Below, in pieces: positions 1 to 10,576 of a DNA stretch of 64,000 nucleotides. The DNA is taken from the NCBI GenBank assembly GCA_933228895.1, contig OW121852.1:133977544-134041543 (forward strand), given 5' to 3'. Source of the DNA: Platycnemis pennipes (lineage: Eukaryota; Arthropoda; Insecta; Odonata; Platycnemididae). A program made the position numbers and the translations under genes. How positions within the stretch are numbered: the first letter of the stretch is position 1; each line of letters begins with the position of its first letter. The notes beneath the pieces are model-generated. The model was given only the letters and a program-made list of their open reading frames with translations, had not been told where the DNA came from and did not search any database.

Positions 1-5
1 TTTCG

Positions 6-20
6 CCCGTCTGCAGCTCA
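6..20 (-). other. Weak CENP-B-box-like motif, first of many
   Basis: Read on the minus strand, bases 20-6 give TGAGCTGCAGACGGG. The mammalian CENP-B box has nine key positions (TTCG, then A, then CGGG, with fixed spacing). This site matches seven: T, G, A and all of CGGG, but has GA where the box has TC. The match recurs in every monomer that keeps CCCGTCTGC and CTCA. It is weakened in the CGTCCTTC and GCTCGTC types. A seven-of-nine match in a repeated unit can arise by chance and then be multiplied, so this is only a resemblance. Confidence 0.2.
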
Positions 21-57
21 GTTCACCAAAATTTATGCAAAACATCCTAGTGAAATA

Positions 58-100
58 AAAAAATCCACTTCTCAGGCTTCCATTAAAACTTGGATTTTTT
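58..100 (+). repeat. Inverted repeat within each monomer (10-bp arms, 23-bp spacer)
   Basis: In the first monomer AAAAAATCCA at 58-67 is the exact reverse complement of TGGATTTTTT at 91-100, with a 23-bp spacer. The same dyad is visible in most monomers of the array. It could extrude as a hairpin or cruciform, or form a stem-loop in a transcript. Exceptions are the 138-bp monomers, which lose part of the left arm and spacer; the type with TATATTTTTTT on the right and AATACAC on the left; and the type with TGGAATTTTT on the right. The dyad is directly seen; any function is inference. Confidence 0.85.
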
Positions 101-723
101 CATCTGAATTCATTTCTCCCGCTGTTTTTTATCTAAAATTAACGTTTTCGCCCGTCTGCAGCTCAGTTAACCAAAGTTTATGCAAAACTTCCGTGTAAAA
201 TAAAAAAATCCACTTCTCAGGCTTCCAATCAAACTTGGATTTTTTCATCTAAATTCATTTCTCCCGCTTTTTTTATCCAAAATTAATTATTTCGCCCGTC
301 TGCAGCTCAGTTCACCAAAATTTATGCAAAACATCCTAGTGAAATAAAAAAATCCACTTCTCAGGCTTCCACTCAAACTTGGATTTTTTCATCTGAATTC
401 ATTTCTCCCGCTGTTTTTTATCTAAAATTAACCATTTCGCCCGTCTGCAACACAGTTCACCAAAATTTATGCAAAACATCCTAGTGAAATAAAAAAATCC
501 ACCTCTCAGGCTTCCACTCAAACTTGGATTTTTTCATCTGAATTCATTTCTCCCGCTGTTTTTTATCTAAAATTAACTATTTCGCCTGTCTGCAGCTCAG
601 TTCACCAAAATTTATGCAAAACACCCTAGTGAAATAAAAAAATCCACTTCTCAGGCTTCCATTAAAACTTGGATTTTTTCATCTGAATTCATTTCTCCCG
701 CTGTTTTTTATCTAAAATTAACC

Positions 724-3470
724 ATTTCGCCCGTCTGCAGCTCAGTTCACCAAAATTTATGCAAAACATTCTAGTGAAATAAAAAAATCCACTTCTCAGG
801 CTTGCACTCAAACTTGGATTGTTTCTCTGAATTCATTTCTCCCGCTGTTTTTTATCTAAAATTAACCATTTCGCCCGTCTGCAGCTCAGTTCACCAACAT
901 TTATGCAAAACATCCTAGTGAAATAAAAAAATCCACTTCTCAGGCTTCCACTCAAACTTGGATTTTTTCATCTGAATTCATTTCTCCCGCTGTTTTTTAT
1001 CTAAAATTAACCATTTCGCCCGTCTGCAGCTCAGTTCACCAAAATTTATGCAAAACATCCTAAAGAAATAAAAAAATCCATTTCTCAGGCTTCCACTCAA
1101 ACTTGGATTTTTTCATCTGAATTCATTTCTCCCGCTGTTTTTTATCTAAAATTAACAATTTCGCCCGTCTGCAGCTCAGTTCACCAAAATTTATGCAAAA
1201 CATCCTAGTGAAATAAAAAAATCCACTTCTCAGGCTTCCACTCAAACTTGGATTTTTTCATCTGAATTCATTTCTCCCGCTGTTTTTTATCTAAAATTAA
1301 CAATTTCGCCCGTCTGCAGCTCAGTTCACCAAAATTTATGCAAAACATCCAAGTGAAATAAAAAAATCCACTTCTCAGGCTTCCACTCAAACTTGGATTT
1401 TTTTATCTGAATTCATTTCTCCCGCTGTTTTTTATCTAAAATTAACAATTTCGCCCGTCTGCAGCTCAGTTCACCAAAATTTATGCAAAACATCCTAGTG
1501 AAATAAAAAAATCCACTTCTCAGGCTTCCACTCAAACTTGGATTTTTTCATCTGAATTCATTTCTCCCGCTGTTTTTTATCTAAAATTAACCATTTCGCC
1601 CGTCTGCAGCTCAGTTAACTAACATTTATGCAAAACATCCTAGTAAAATAAAAAAATCCACTTCTCAGGCTTCCACTCAAACTTGGATTTTTTCATCTGA
1701 ATTCATTTCTCCCGCTGTTTTTTATCCAAAATTAATTATTTCGCCCGTCTGCAGCTCAGTTCACCAAAATTTATGCAAAACATCCTAGTGAAATAAAAAA
1801 ATCCACTTCTCAGGCTTCCATTAAAACTTGGATTTTTTCATCTGAATTCATTTCTCCCGCTGTTTTTTATCTAAAATTAACGATTTCGCCCGTCTGCAGC
1901 TCAGTTCACCAAAATGTATGCAAAACATCCCAGTGAAATAAAAAAATCCACTTCTCAGGCTTCCACTCAAACTTGGTTTTTTTTATCTGAATTCATTTCT
2001 CCCGCTGTTTTTTATCCAAAATTAATTATTTCGCCCGTCTGCAGCTCAGTTCACCAAAATTTATGCAAAACATCCTAGTGAAATAAAAAAATCCACCTCT
2101 CAGGCTTCCACTCAAACTTGGATTTTTTCATCTGAATTCATTTCTCCCGCTGTTTTTTATCTAAAATTAACTATTTCGCCTGTCTGCAGCTCAGATCACC
2201 AAAATGTATGCAAAATATCCTAGTGAAATAAAAAAATCCACTTCTCAGACTTCCACTCAAACTTGGATTTTTTCATCTGAATTCATTTCTCCCGCTGTTT
2301 TTTATCTAAAATTAACCATTTCGCCCGTCTGGTGCTCAGTTCACCAAAATTTATGCAAAACATCTTAGTGAAATAAAGATATCTACTTCTCAGGCTTCCA
2401 CTCAAACTTGGATTTTTTCATCTGAATTCATTTCTCCCGCTGTTTTTTATCTAAAATTAACCATTTCGCCGGTCTGCAGCTCAGTTCACCAAAGTTTTTG
2501 CAAAACATCATAGTGAAATAAAAAAATCCACTTCTCAGGCTACCACTCAAATTTGGATTTTTTCATCTGAATTCATTTCTCCCGCTGTTTTTTATCTAAA
2601 ATTAACCATTTCGCCCGTCTGCAGCTCAGTTCACCAAAATTTATGCAAAACCTCCTAGTGAAATAAAAAAATCCACTTCTCAGGCTTCCACTCAAACTTA
2701 GATTTTTTCATCTGAATTCATTTCTCCCGCTGTTTTTTATCTTAAATTAACCATTTCGCCCGTCTGCAGCTCAGTTCACCAAAATGTATGCAAAACATCC
2801 TAGTGAAATAAAAAAATCCACTTCTCAGGCTTCCACTCAAACTTGGATTTTTTCATCTGAATTCATTTCTTCCGCTGTTTTTATCTAAAATTAACCATTT
2901 CGCCCGTCTGCAGCTCAGTTCACCAAAGTTTATGTAAAACATCCTAGTGAAATAAAAAAATCCACTTCTCAAGCTTCCACTCAAACTTTGATTTTTTCAT
3001 CTGAATTCATTTCTCCCGCTGTTTTTTATCTAAAATAACCATTTCGCTCGTCTGCAGCTCAAATCACCAAAATTTATGCAAAACATCCCAGTGAAATAAA
3101 AAAATCCACTTCTCAGGCTTCCACGCAAACTTGGATTTTTTCATCTGAATTCATTTCTCCCACTGTTTTTTATCTAAAATTAACCATTTCGCCCGTCTGC
3201 AGCTCAGTTCACCAAAATTTATGCAAAACATCCCAGTGAAATAAAAAAATCCACTTCTCAGGCTTCCACTCAAACTTGGATTTTTTCATCTGAATTCATT
3301 TCTCCCGCTGTTTTTTATCTAAAATTAACCATTTCGCCCGTCTGCAGCTCAAATCACCAAAATTTATGCAAAACATCCCAGTGAAATAAAAAAATCCACT
3401 TCTCAGGCTTCCACTCAAACTTGGATTTTTTCATCTGAATTCATTTCTCCCGCTGTTTTTTATCTAAAAT
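724..3470 (+). repeat. Higher-order block A, copy 1
   Basis: This block shares ordered rare variants with 3.77-6.23 kb. The markers are CTTGCACTC with the short TTTCTCTG at 801 (partner 3,843), CCTAAAGAAA at about 1,060 (4,102), AAAATATCC at 2,212 (4,963) and TGGTGCTCAG at about 2,330 (5,081). The offset is 3,042 bp for the first two and 2,751 bp for the later ones, so copy 1 carries two more monomers than copy 2. The copies differ at a scatter of single bases, making this pair older than the pairs further right. Confidence 0.75.
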
Positions 3471-3765
3471 TAACAATTTCGCCCGTCTGCAGCTCAGTTC
3501 ACCAAAATTTATGCAAAACATCCTAGTGAAATAAAGAAATCCACCTCTCAGGCTTCCACTTAAACTTGGATTTTTTCTTCTGAATTCATTTCTCCCGCTG
3601 TTTTTTATCTAAAATTAACCATTTCGCCCGTCTGCAGCTCAGTTAACTAAAATTTATGCAAAACATCCTAGTAAAATAAAAAAATCCACTTCTCAGGCTT
3701 CCATTAAAACTTGGATTTTTTCATCTGAATTCATTTCTCCCGCTGTTTTTTATCTAAAATTAACC

Positions 3766-6225
3766 ATTTCGCCCGTCTGCAGCTCAGTTCACCAAAATTT
3801 ATGCAAAACATCCTAGTGAAATAAAAAATTCCACTTCTCAGGCTTGCACTCAAACTTGGATTATTTCTCTGAATTAATTTCTCCCGCTGTTTTTTATCTA
3901 AAATTAACAATTTCGCCCGTCTGCAGCTCAGTTCACTAACATTTATGCAAAACATCCTAGTGAAATAAAAAAATCCACTTCTCAGGCTTCCACTCAAACT
4001 TGGATTTTTTCATCTGAATTCATTTCTCCCGCTGTTTTTTATCTAAAATTAACCATTTCGCCCGTCTGCAGCTCAGTTCACCAAAATTTATGCAAAACAT
4101 CCTAAAGAAATAAAAAAATCCATTTCTCAGGCTTCCACTCAAACTTGGATTTTTTCATCTGAATTCATTTCTCCCGCTGTTTTTTATCTCAAATTAACAA
4201 TTTCGCCCGTCTGCAGCTCAGTTCACCAAAATTTATGCAAAACATCCTAGTGAAATAAAAAAATCCACTTCTCAGGCTTCCACTCAAACTTGGATTTTTT
4301 CATCTGAATTCATTTCTCCCGCTGTTTTTTATCTAAAATTAACCATTTCGCCCGTCTGCAGCTCAGATCACCAAAGTTTATGCTAAACATCCTAGTGAAA
4401 TAAAAAAATCCACTTCTCAGGCTTCCACTCAAACTTGGATTTTTTCATCTGAATTCATTTCTCCCGCTGTTTTTTATCTAAAATTAACCATTTCGCTCGT
4501 CTGCAGCTCAAATCACCAAAATTTATGCAAAACATCCCAGTGAAATAAAAAAATCCACTTCTCAGGCTTCCACGCAAACTTGGATTTTTTCATCTGAATT
4601 CATTTCTCCCGCTGTTTTTTATCTAAAATTAACCATTTCGCCCGTCTGCAGCTCAGTTCACCAAAATTTATGCAAAACATCCCAGTGAAATAAAAAAATC
4701 CACTTCTCAGGCTTCCAATCAAACTTGGATTTTTTCATCTGAATTCATTTCTCCCGCTGTTTTTTTCCAAAATTAATTATTTCGCCCGTCTGCAGCTCAG
4801 TTCACAGAAATTTATGCAAAACATCCTAGTGAAATAAAAAAATCCACCTCTCAGGCTTCCACTCAAACTTGGATTTTTTCATCTGAATTCATTTCTCCCG
4901 CTGTTTTTTATCTAAAATTAACTATTTCGCCTGTCTGCAGCTCAGATCACCAAAATTTATGCAAAATATCCTAGTGAAATAAAAAAATCCACTTCTCAGA
5001 CTTCCACTCAAACTTGGATTTTTTCATCTGAATTCATTTCTCCCGCAGTTTTTTATCTAAAATTAACCATTTCGCCCGTCTGGTGCTCAGTTCACCAAAA
5101 TTTATGCAAAACATCTTAGTGAAATAAAGAAATCCACTTCTCAGGCTTCCACTCAAACTTGGATTTTTTCATCTGAATTCATTTCTCCCGCTGTTTTTTA
5201 TCTAAAATTAACCATTTCGCCAGTCTGCAGCTCAGTTCACCAAAGTTTTTGCAAAACATCATAGTGAAATAAAAAAATCCACTTCTCAGGCTACCACTCA
5301 AATTTGGATTTTTTCATCTGAATTCATTTCTCCCGCTGTTTTTTATCTAAAATTAACCATTTCGCCCGTCTGCAGCTCAGTTCACCAAAATTTATGCAAA
5401 ACCTCCTAGTGAAATAAAAAAATCCACTTCTCAGGCTTCCACTCAAACTTGGATTTTTTCATCTGAATTCATTTCTCCCGCTGTTTTTTATTTAAAATTA
5501 ACCATTTCGCCCATCTGCAGCTCAAATCACCAAAATTTATGCAAAACATCCCAGTGAAATAAAAAAATCCACTTCTCAGGCTTCCACTCAAACTTGGATT
5601 TTTTCATCTGAATTCATTTCTCCCGCTGTTTTTTATCTAAAATTAACCATTTCGCCCGTCTGCAGCTCAGTTCACCAAAATTTATGCAAAACATCCTAGT
5701 GAAATAAAAAATTCCACTTCTCAGGCTTCCACTCAAACTTGGATTTTTTCATCTGAATTCATTTCTCCCGCTGTTTTTTATCTAAAATTAACCATTTCGC
5801 TCGTCTGCAGCTCAAATCACCAAAATTTATGCAAAACATCCCAGTGAAATAAAAAAATGCACTTCTCAGGCTTCCACGCAAACTTGGATTTTTTCATCTG
5901 AATTCATTTCTCCCGCTGTTTTTTATCTAAAATTAACCATTTCGCCCGTCTGCAGCTCAGTTCACCAAAATTTATGCAAAACATCCCAGTGAAATAAAAA
6001 AATCCACTTCTCAGGCTTCCACTCAAACTTGGATTTTTTCATCTGAATTCATTTCTACCGCTGTTTTTTATCTAAAATTAACCATTTCGCCCGTCTGCAG
6101 CTCAAATCACCAAAATTTATGCAAAACATCCCAGTGAAATAAAGAAATCCACTTCTCAGGCTTCCACTCAAACTTGGATTTTTTCATCTGAATTCATTTC
6201 TCCCGCTGTTTTTTATCTAAAATTA
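3766..6225 (+). repeat. Higher-order block A, copy 2
   Basis: This copy is partner to 724-3,470 and about two monomers shorter. Differences include TTATTTCTCTGAATTAA near 3,860 against TTGTTTCTCTGAATTCA near 820, and CCAGTCTG at 5,220 against CCGGTCTG at 2,469. An 88-codon minus-strand open frame at 3,731-3,997 lies mostly inside this block. It begins at TTG and is a by-product of the repeat. Confidence 0.72.
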
Positions 6226-6239
6226 ACCATTTCGCCCGT

Positions 6240-7385
6240 CTGCAGCTCAGTTCACCAAAATTTATGCAAAACATCCTAGTGAAATAAAAAAATCCACTTC
6301 TCAGGCTTCCACTCAAACTTGGATTTTTTCATCTGAAATCATTTCTCCCGCTGTTTTTTATCTAAAATTAACCATTTCGCCCGTCTGCAGCTCAGTTCAG
6401 CAAAATGTATGCAAAACATCCTAGTGAAATAAAAAAATCAACTTCTCAGGCTTCCACTCAAAATTGGATTTTTTCATCTGAATTCATTTCTCCCGCTGTT
6501 TTTTATCTAAAATTAACCATTTCGCCCGTCTGTAGCTCAGTTCACCAAAGTTTATGCAAAACATCCTAGTGAAATAAAAAAATCCACTTCTCAGACTTCC
6601 ACTCAAACTTGGATTTTTTCATCTGAATTCATTTCTCCCGCTGTTTTTTATCTAAAATTAACATTTTCGTCCTTCTGCAGCTCAGTTCACCAAAATTTAT
6701 GCAAAACATCCTAGTGAAATAAAAAAATCCACTTCTCAGGCTTTCACTCAAACTTGGAATTTTTCATCTGAATTCATTTCTCCCGCTGTTTTTTATCTAA
6801 TATTAACGATTTCGCCCGTCTGCAGCTCAGTTAACCAAAATTTATGCAAAACTTCCGTGTAAAATAAAAAAATCCACTTCTCATGCTTCCACTCAAACTT
6901 GGATTTTTTCATCTGAATTCATTTCTCCCGCTGTTTTTTATTCAAAATTAATTATTTCGCCCGTCTGCAGCTCAGTTCACCAAAATTTATGCAAAACATC
7001 CTAGTGAAATAAAAAAATCCACTTCTCAGGCTTCCACTCAAACTTGGATTTTTTCATCTGAATTCATTTCTCCCGCTGTTTTTTATCTAAAATTAACCAT
7101 TTCGCCCGTCTGCAACTCAGTTCACCAAAATTTATGCAAAACATCCTAGTGAAATAAAAAAATCCACCTCTCAGGCTTCCACTCAAACTTGGATTTTTTC
7201 ATCTGAATTCATTTCTCCCGCTGTTTTTTATCTAAAATTAACTATTTCGCCTGTCTGCAGCTCAGATCACCAAAATTTATGCAAAACATCCTAGTGAAAT
7301 AAAAAAATCCACTTCTCAGGCTTCCACTCAAACTTGGATTTTTTCATCTGAATTCATTTCTCCCGCTGTTTTTTATCTAAAATTA
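6240..7385 (+). repeat. Higher-order block B, copy 1 (about 8 monomers)
   Basis: The ordered variants are CAGCAAAATG (6,398), ATTTTCGTCCTTC (6,663), the GTTAACC/CTTCCGTGT monomer, TGCAACTCAG (7,111) and CGCCTGTCTG (about 7,249). Each recurs exactly 3,191 bp later (22 monomers plus one base). The match fades at about 7,385, where this copy has ACAATTT and the partner ACCATTT. Confidence 0.75.
6663..6807 (+). repeat. CGTCCTTC monomer type (first of 14 copies)
   Basis: This type starts ATTTTCGTCCTTCTGCAG and has CTTTCACTC and TGGAATTTTT further in. It is nearly always followed by a GTTAACC/CTTCCGTGT monomer with CTCATGCTTCC or CTCAGGCTTCC. Starts are at 6,663, 9,854, 11,593, 14,204, 15,653, 21,441, 25,786, 27,090, 28,249, 45,351, 46,510, 46,800, 47,959 and 61,146. 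The copy at 46,510 keeps the start but has the CCACTCAAAATTGG interior, so it is a recombinant. The changes destroy CCCG and hence most of the CENP-B-box resemblance. Confidence 0.88.
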
Positions 7386-9430
7386 ACAATTTCGCCCGTC
7401 TGCAGCTCAGTTCACCAAAATTTATGCAAAACATCCTAGTGAAATAAAAAAATCCACTTCTCAGGCTTCCACTCAAACTTGGATTTTTTCATCTGAATTC
7501 ATTTCTCCCGCTGCTTTTTTTCTAAAATTAACAATTTCGCCCGTCTGCAGCTCAGTTCACCAAAATTTATGCAAAACATCCTAGTGAAATAAAAAAATCC
7601 ACTTCTCAGGCTTCCACTCAAACTTGGATTTTTTCATCTGAATTCATTTCTCCCGCTGTTTTTTATCTAAAATTAACCATTTCGCCCGTCTGCAGCTCAG
7701 TTAACTAAAATTTATGCAAAACATCCTAGTAAAATAAAAAAATCCACTTCTCAGGCTTCCACTCAAACTTGGATTTTTTCATCTGAATTCATTTCTCCCG
7801 CTGTTTTTTATCCAAAATTAATTATTTCGCCCGTCTGCAGCTCAGTTCACCAAAATTTATGCAAAACATCCTAGTGAAATAAAAAAATCAACTTCTCAGG
7901 CTACCACTCAAACTTGGATTTTTTCATCTGAATTCATTTCTCCCGCTGTTTTTTATCTAAAATTAACAATTTCGCCCGTCTGCAGCTCAGTTCACCAAAA
8001 TTTATGCAAAACATCCTAGTGAAATAAAAAAATCCACTTCTCAGGCTTCCACTCAAACTTGGATTTTTTCATCTGAATTCATTTCTCCCGCTGTTTTTTG
8101 TCTAAAATTAACAATTTCGCCCGTCTGCAGCTCAGTTCACCAAAATTTATGCAAAACATCCTAGTGAAATAAAAAAATCCACTTCTCAGGCTTCCATTAA
8201 AACTTGGATTTTTTCATCTGAATTCATTTCTCCCGCTGTTTTTTATCCAAAATTAATTATTTCGCCCGTCTGCAGCTCAGTTCACCAAAATTTATGCAAA
8301 ACATCCTAGTGAAATAAAAAAATCCACTTCTCAGGCTTCCATTAAAACTTGGATTTTTTCATCTGAATTCATTTCTCCCGCTGTTTATTATCTAAAATTA
8401 ACCATTTCGCCCGTCTTCAGCTCAGTTAACTAAAATTTATGCAAAACATCCTAGTAAAATAAAAAAATCCACTTCTCAGGCTTCCACTCAAACTTGGATT
8501 TTTTCATCTGAATTCATTTCTCCCGCTGTTTTTTATCCAAAATTAATTATTTCGCCCGTCTGCAGCTCAGTTCACCAAAATTTATGCAAAACATCCTAGT
8601 GAAATAAAAAAATCCACTTCTCAGGCTTCCATTAAAACTTGGATTTTTTCATCTGAATTCATTTCTCCCGCTGTTTTTTATCCAAAATTAATTATTTCGC
8701 CCGTCTGCAGCTCAGTTCACCAAAATTTATGCAAAACATCCTAGTGAAATAAAAAAATCCACTTCTCAGGCTTCCACTCAAACTTGGATTTTTTCATCTG
8801 AATTCATTTCTCCCGCTGTTTTTTATCTAAAATTAACCATTTCGCCCGTCTGCAGCTCAAATCACCAAAATTTATGCCAAACATCCTAGTGAAATAAAAA
8901 AATCCACTTCTCAGGCTTCCACTCAAACTTGGATTTTTTCATCTGAATTCATTTCTCCCGCTGTTTTTTATCTAAAATTAACCATTTCGCCCGTCTGCAG
9001 CTCAGATCACCAAAATTTATGCAAAACATCCTAGTGAAATAAAAAAATACACTTCTCAGGCTTCCACTCAAACTTATATTTTTTTAATCTGAATTCATTT
9101 CTCTCGCTGTTTTTTATCTAAAATTAACCATTTCGCCCGTCTGCAGTTCAGTTCACCAAAATTTATGCAAAACATCCCAGTGAAATAAAAAAATCCACTT
9201 CTCAGGCTTCCACTCAAACTTGGATTTTTTCATCTGAATTCATTTCTCCCTCTGTTTTTTATTTAAAATTAACCATTTCGCCCATCTGCAGCTCAAATCA
9301 CCAAAATTTATGCAAAACATCCCAGTGAAATAAAAAAATCCACTTCTCAGGCTTCCACTCAAACTTGGATTTTTTCATCTGAATTCATTTCTCCCGCTGT
9401 TTTTTATCTAAAATTAACCATTTCGCCCGT
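7386..9430 (+). repeat. Satellite monomers between B copies
   Basis: About 14 monomers, many ending in TTAATTA (the CCAAAATTAATTA linker type). The block includes the GCTGCTTTTTTTC variant near 7,511 and the first TATATTTTTTTAATCTG monomer near 9,075. No gene or foreign sequence is seen. The stretch from about 8,995 is the partner of the segment starting near 60,290. Confidence 0.85.
9003..9148 (+). repeat. TATATTTTTTT monomer type (first of 16 copies)
   Basis: This type has CAGATCAC, AATACAC, CTTATATTTTTTTAATC and TCTCTCGCTG, and is one base longer than consensus. Copies are seen near 9.07, 11.25, 17.91, 22.26, 30.07, 31.52, 35.00, 36.89, 38.34, 49.93, 51.38, 53.11, 54.56, 60.37, 62.25 and 63.41 kb. 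Both arms of the internal dyad differ from consensus together. Four copies (31.5, 38.3, 51.4 and 54.6 kb) have AATTACAC on the left instead of AATACAC. Confidence 0.88.
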
Positions 9431-10576
9431 CTGCAGCTCAGTTCACCAAAATTTATGCAAAACATCCTAGTGAAATAAAAAAATCCACTTCTCAGGCTTC
9501 CACTCAAACTTGGATTTTTTCATCTGAATTCATTTCTCCCGCTGTTTTTTATCTGAAATTAACCATTTCGCCCGTCTGCAGCTCAGTTCAGCAAAATGTA
9601 TGCAAAACATCCTAGTGAAATAAAAAAATCCACTTCTCAGGCTTCCACTCAAAATTGGATTTTTTCATCTGAATTCATTTCTCCCGCTGTTTTTTATCTA
9701 AAATTAACCATTTCGCCCGTCTGTTGCTCAGTTCACCAAAGTTTATGCAAAACATCCTAGTGAAATAAAAAAATCCACTTCTCAGGCTTCTACTCAAACT
9801 TGGATTTTTTCATCTGAATTCATTTCTCCCGCTGTTTTTTATCTAAAATTAACATTTTCGTCCTTCTGCAGCTCAGTTCACCAAAATTTATGCAAAACAT
9901 CCTAGTGAAATAAAAAAATCCACTTCTCAGGCTTTCACTCAAACTTGGAATTTTTCATCTGAATTCATTTCTCCCGCTGTTTTTTATCTAAAATTAACGA
10001 TTTCGCCCGTCTGCAGCTCAGTTAACCAAAATTTATGCAAAACTTCCGTGTAAAATAAAAAAATCCACTTCTCAGGCTTCCACTCAAACTTGGATTTTTT
10101 CATCTGAATTCATTTCTCCCGCTGTTTTTTATCCAAAATTAATTATTTCGCCCGTCTGCAGCTCAGTTCACCAAAATTTATGCAAAACATCCTAGTGAAA
10201 TAAAAAAATCCACTTCTCAGGCTTCCACTCAAACTTGGATTTTTTCATCTGAATTCATTTCTCCCGCTGTTTTTTATCTAAAATTAACCATTTCGCCCGT
10301 CTGCAACTCAGTTCACCAAAATTTATGCAAAACATCCTAGTGAAATAAAAAAATCCACCTCTCAGGCTTCCACTCAAACTTGGATTTTTTCATCTGAATT
10401 CATTTCTCCCGCTGTTTTTTATCTAAAATTAACTATTTCGCCTGTCTGCAGCTCAGATCACCAAAATTTATGCAAAACATCCTAGTGAAATAAAAAAATC
10501 CACTTCTCAGGCTTCCACTCAAACTTGGATTTTTTCATCTGAATTCATTTCTCCCGCTGTTTTTTATCTAAAATTA
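9431..10576 (+). repeat. Higher-order block B, copy 2 (about 8 monomers)
   Basis: This copy repeats the marker order of 6,240-7,385: CAGCAAAATG at 9,589, ATTTTCGTCCTTC at 9,854, TGCAACTCAG at 10,302 and CGCCTGTCTG near 10,440. Small differences exist, such as CTGTTGCTC at about 9,721 against CTGTAGCTC at 6,530. Confidence 0.75.

Larger units (their letters stand above)
1..145 (+). repeat. Representative 145-bp monomer (first in window)
   Basis: This unit illustrates the monomer. Base 1 starts TTTCGCCCGTCTGCAG, with a PstI site (CTGCAG) at 11/12-17. An AAAATTT tract lies at 28-34 and AAAA at 39-42. AATAAA is at 54-59 and runs into a seven-A tract at 57-63. T6 tracts lie at 95-100 and 125-130, and an EcoRI site (GAATTC) sits near 106-111. 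Three CpGs fall in the GC-richer patches (4-9 and about 120). This copy has CATTAAAAC where most have CACTCAAAC near position 82, and ends AACG where most end AACCA. Those two sites, together with the 141-145 linker (ACCA, ACAA, ACGA, ACTA, ATTA or ACAT), are the most useful for sorting monomers into types. The length is not a multiple of three, so no reading frame persists across units. Confidence 0.95.
1..723 (+). repeat. Leading monomers before the first block repeat
   Basis: Five monomers of mixed type. The second starts at 146 with GTTAACC and the CTTCCGTGT variant and is one base short. Later ones have the CAACACAG and CGCCTGTC variants. No gene, promoter or non-satellite sequence is seen. 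Confidence 0.9.

Noticed and set aside
3731..3997. 88-codon minus-strand open frame
   Set aside because: It opens at TTG rather than ATG, lies entirely in satellite monomers, and contains the same peptide twice because the 145-bp unit repeats. The unit is not a multiple of three, so the frame cannot persist. No domain, ribosome site or codon signal is visible.
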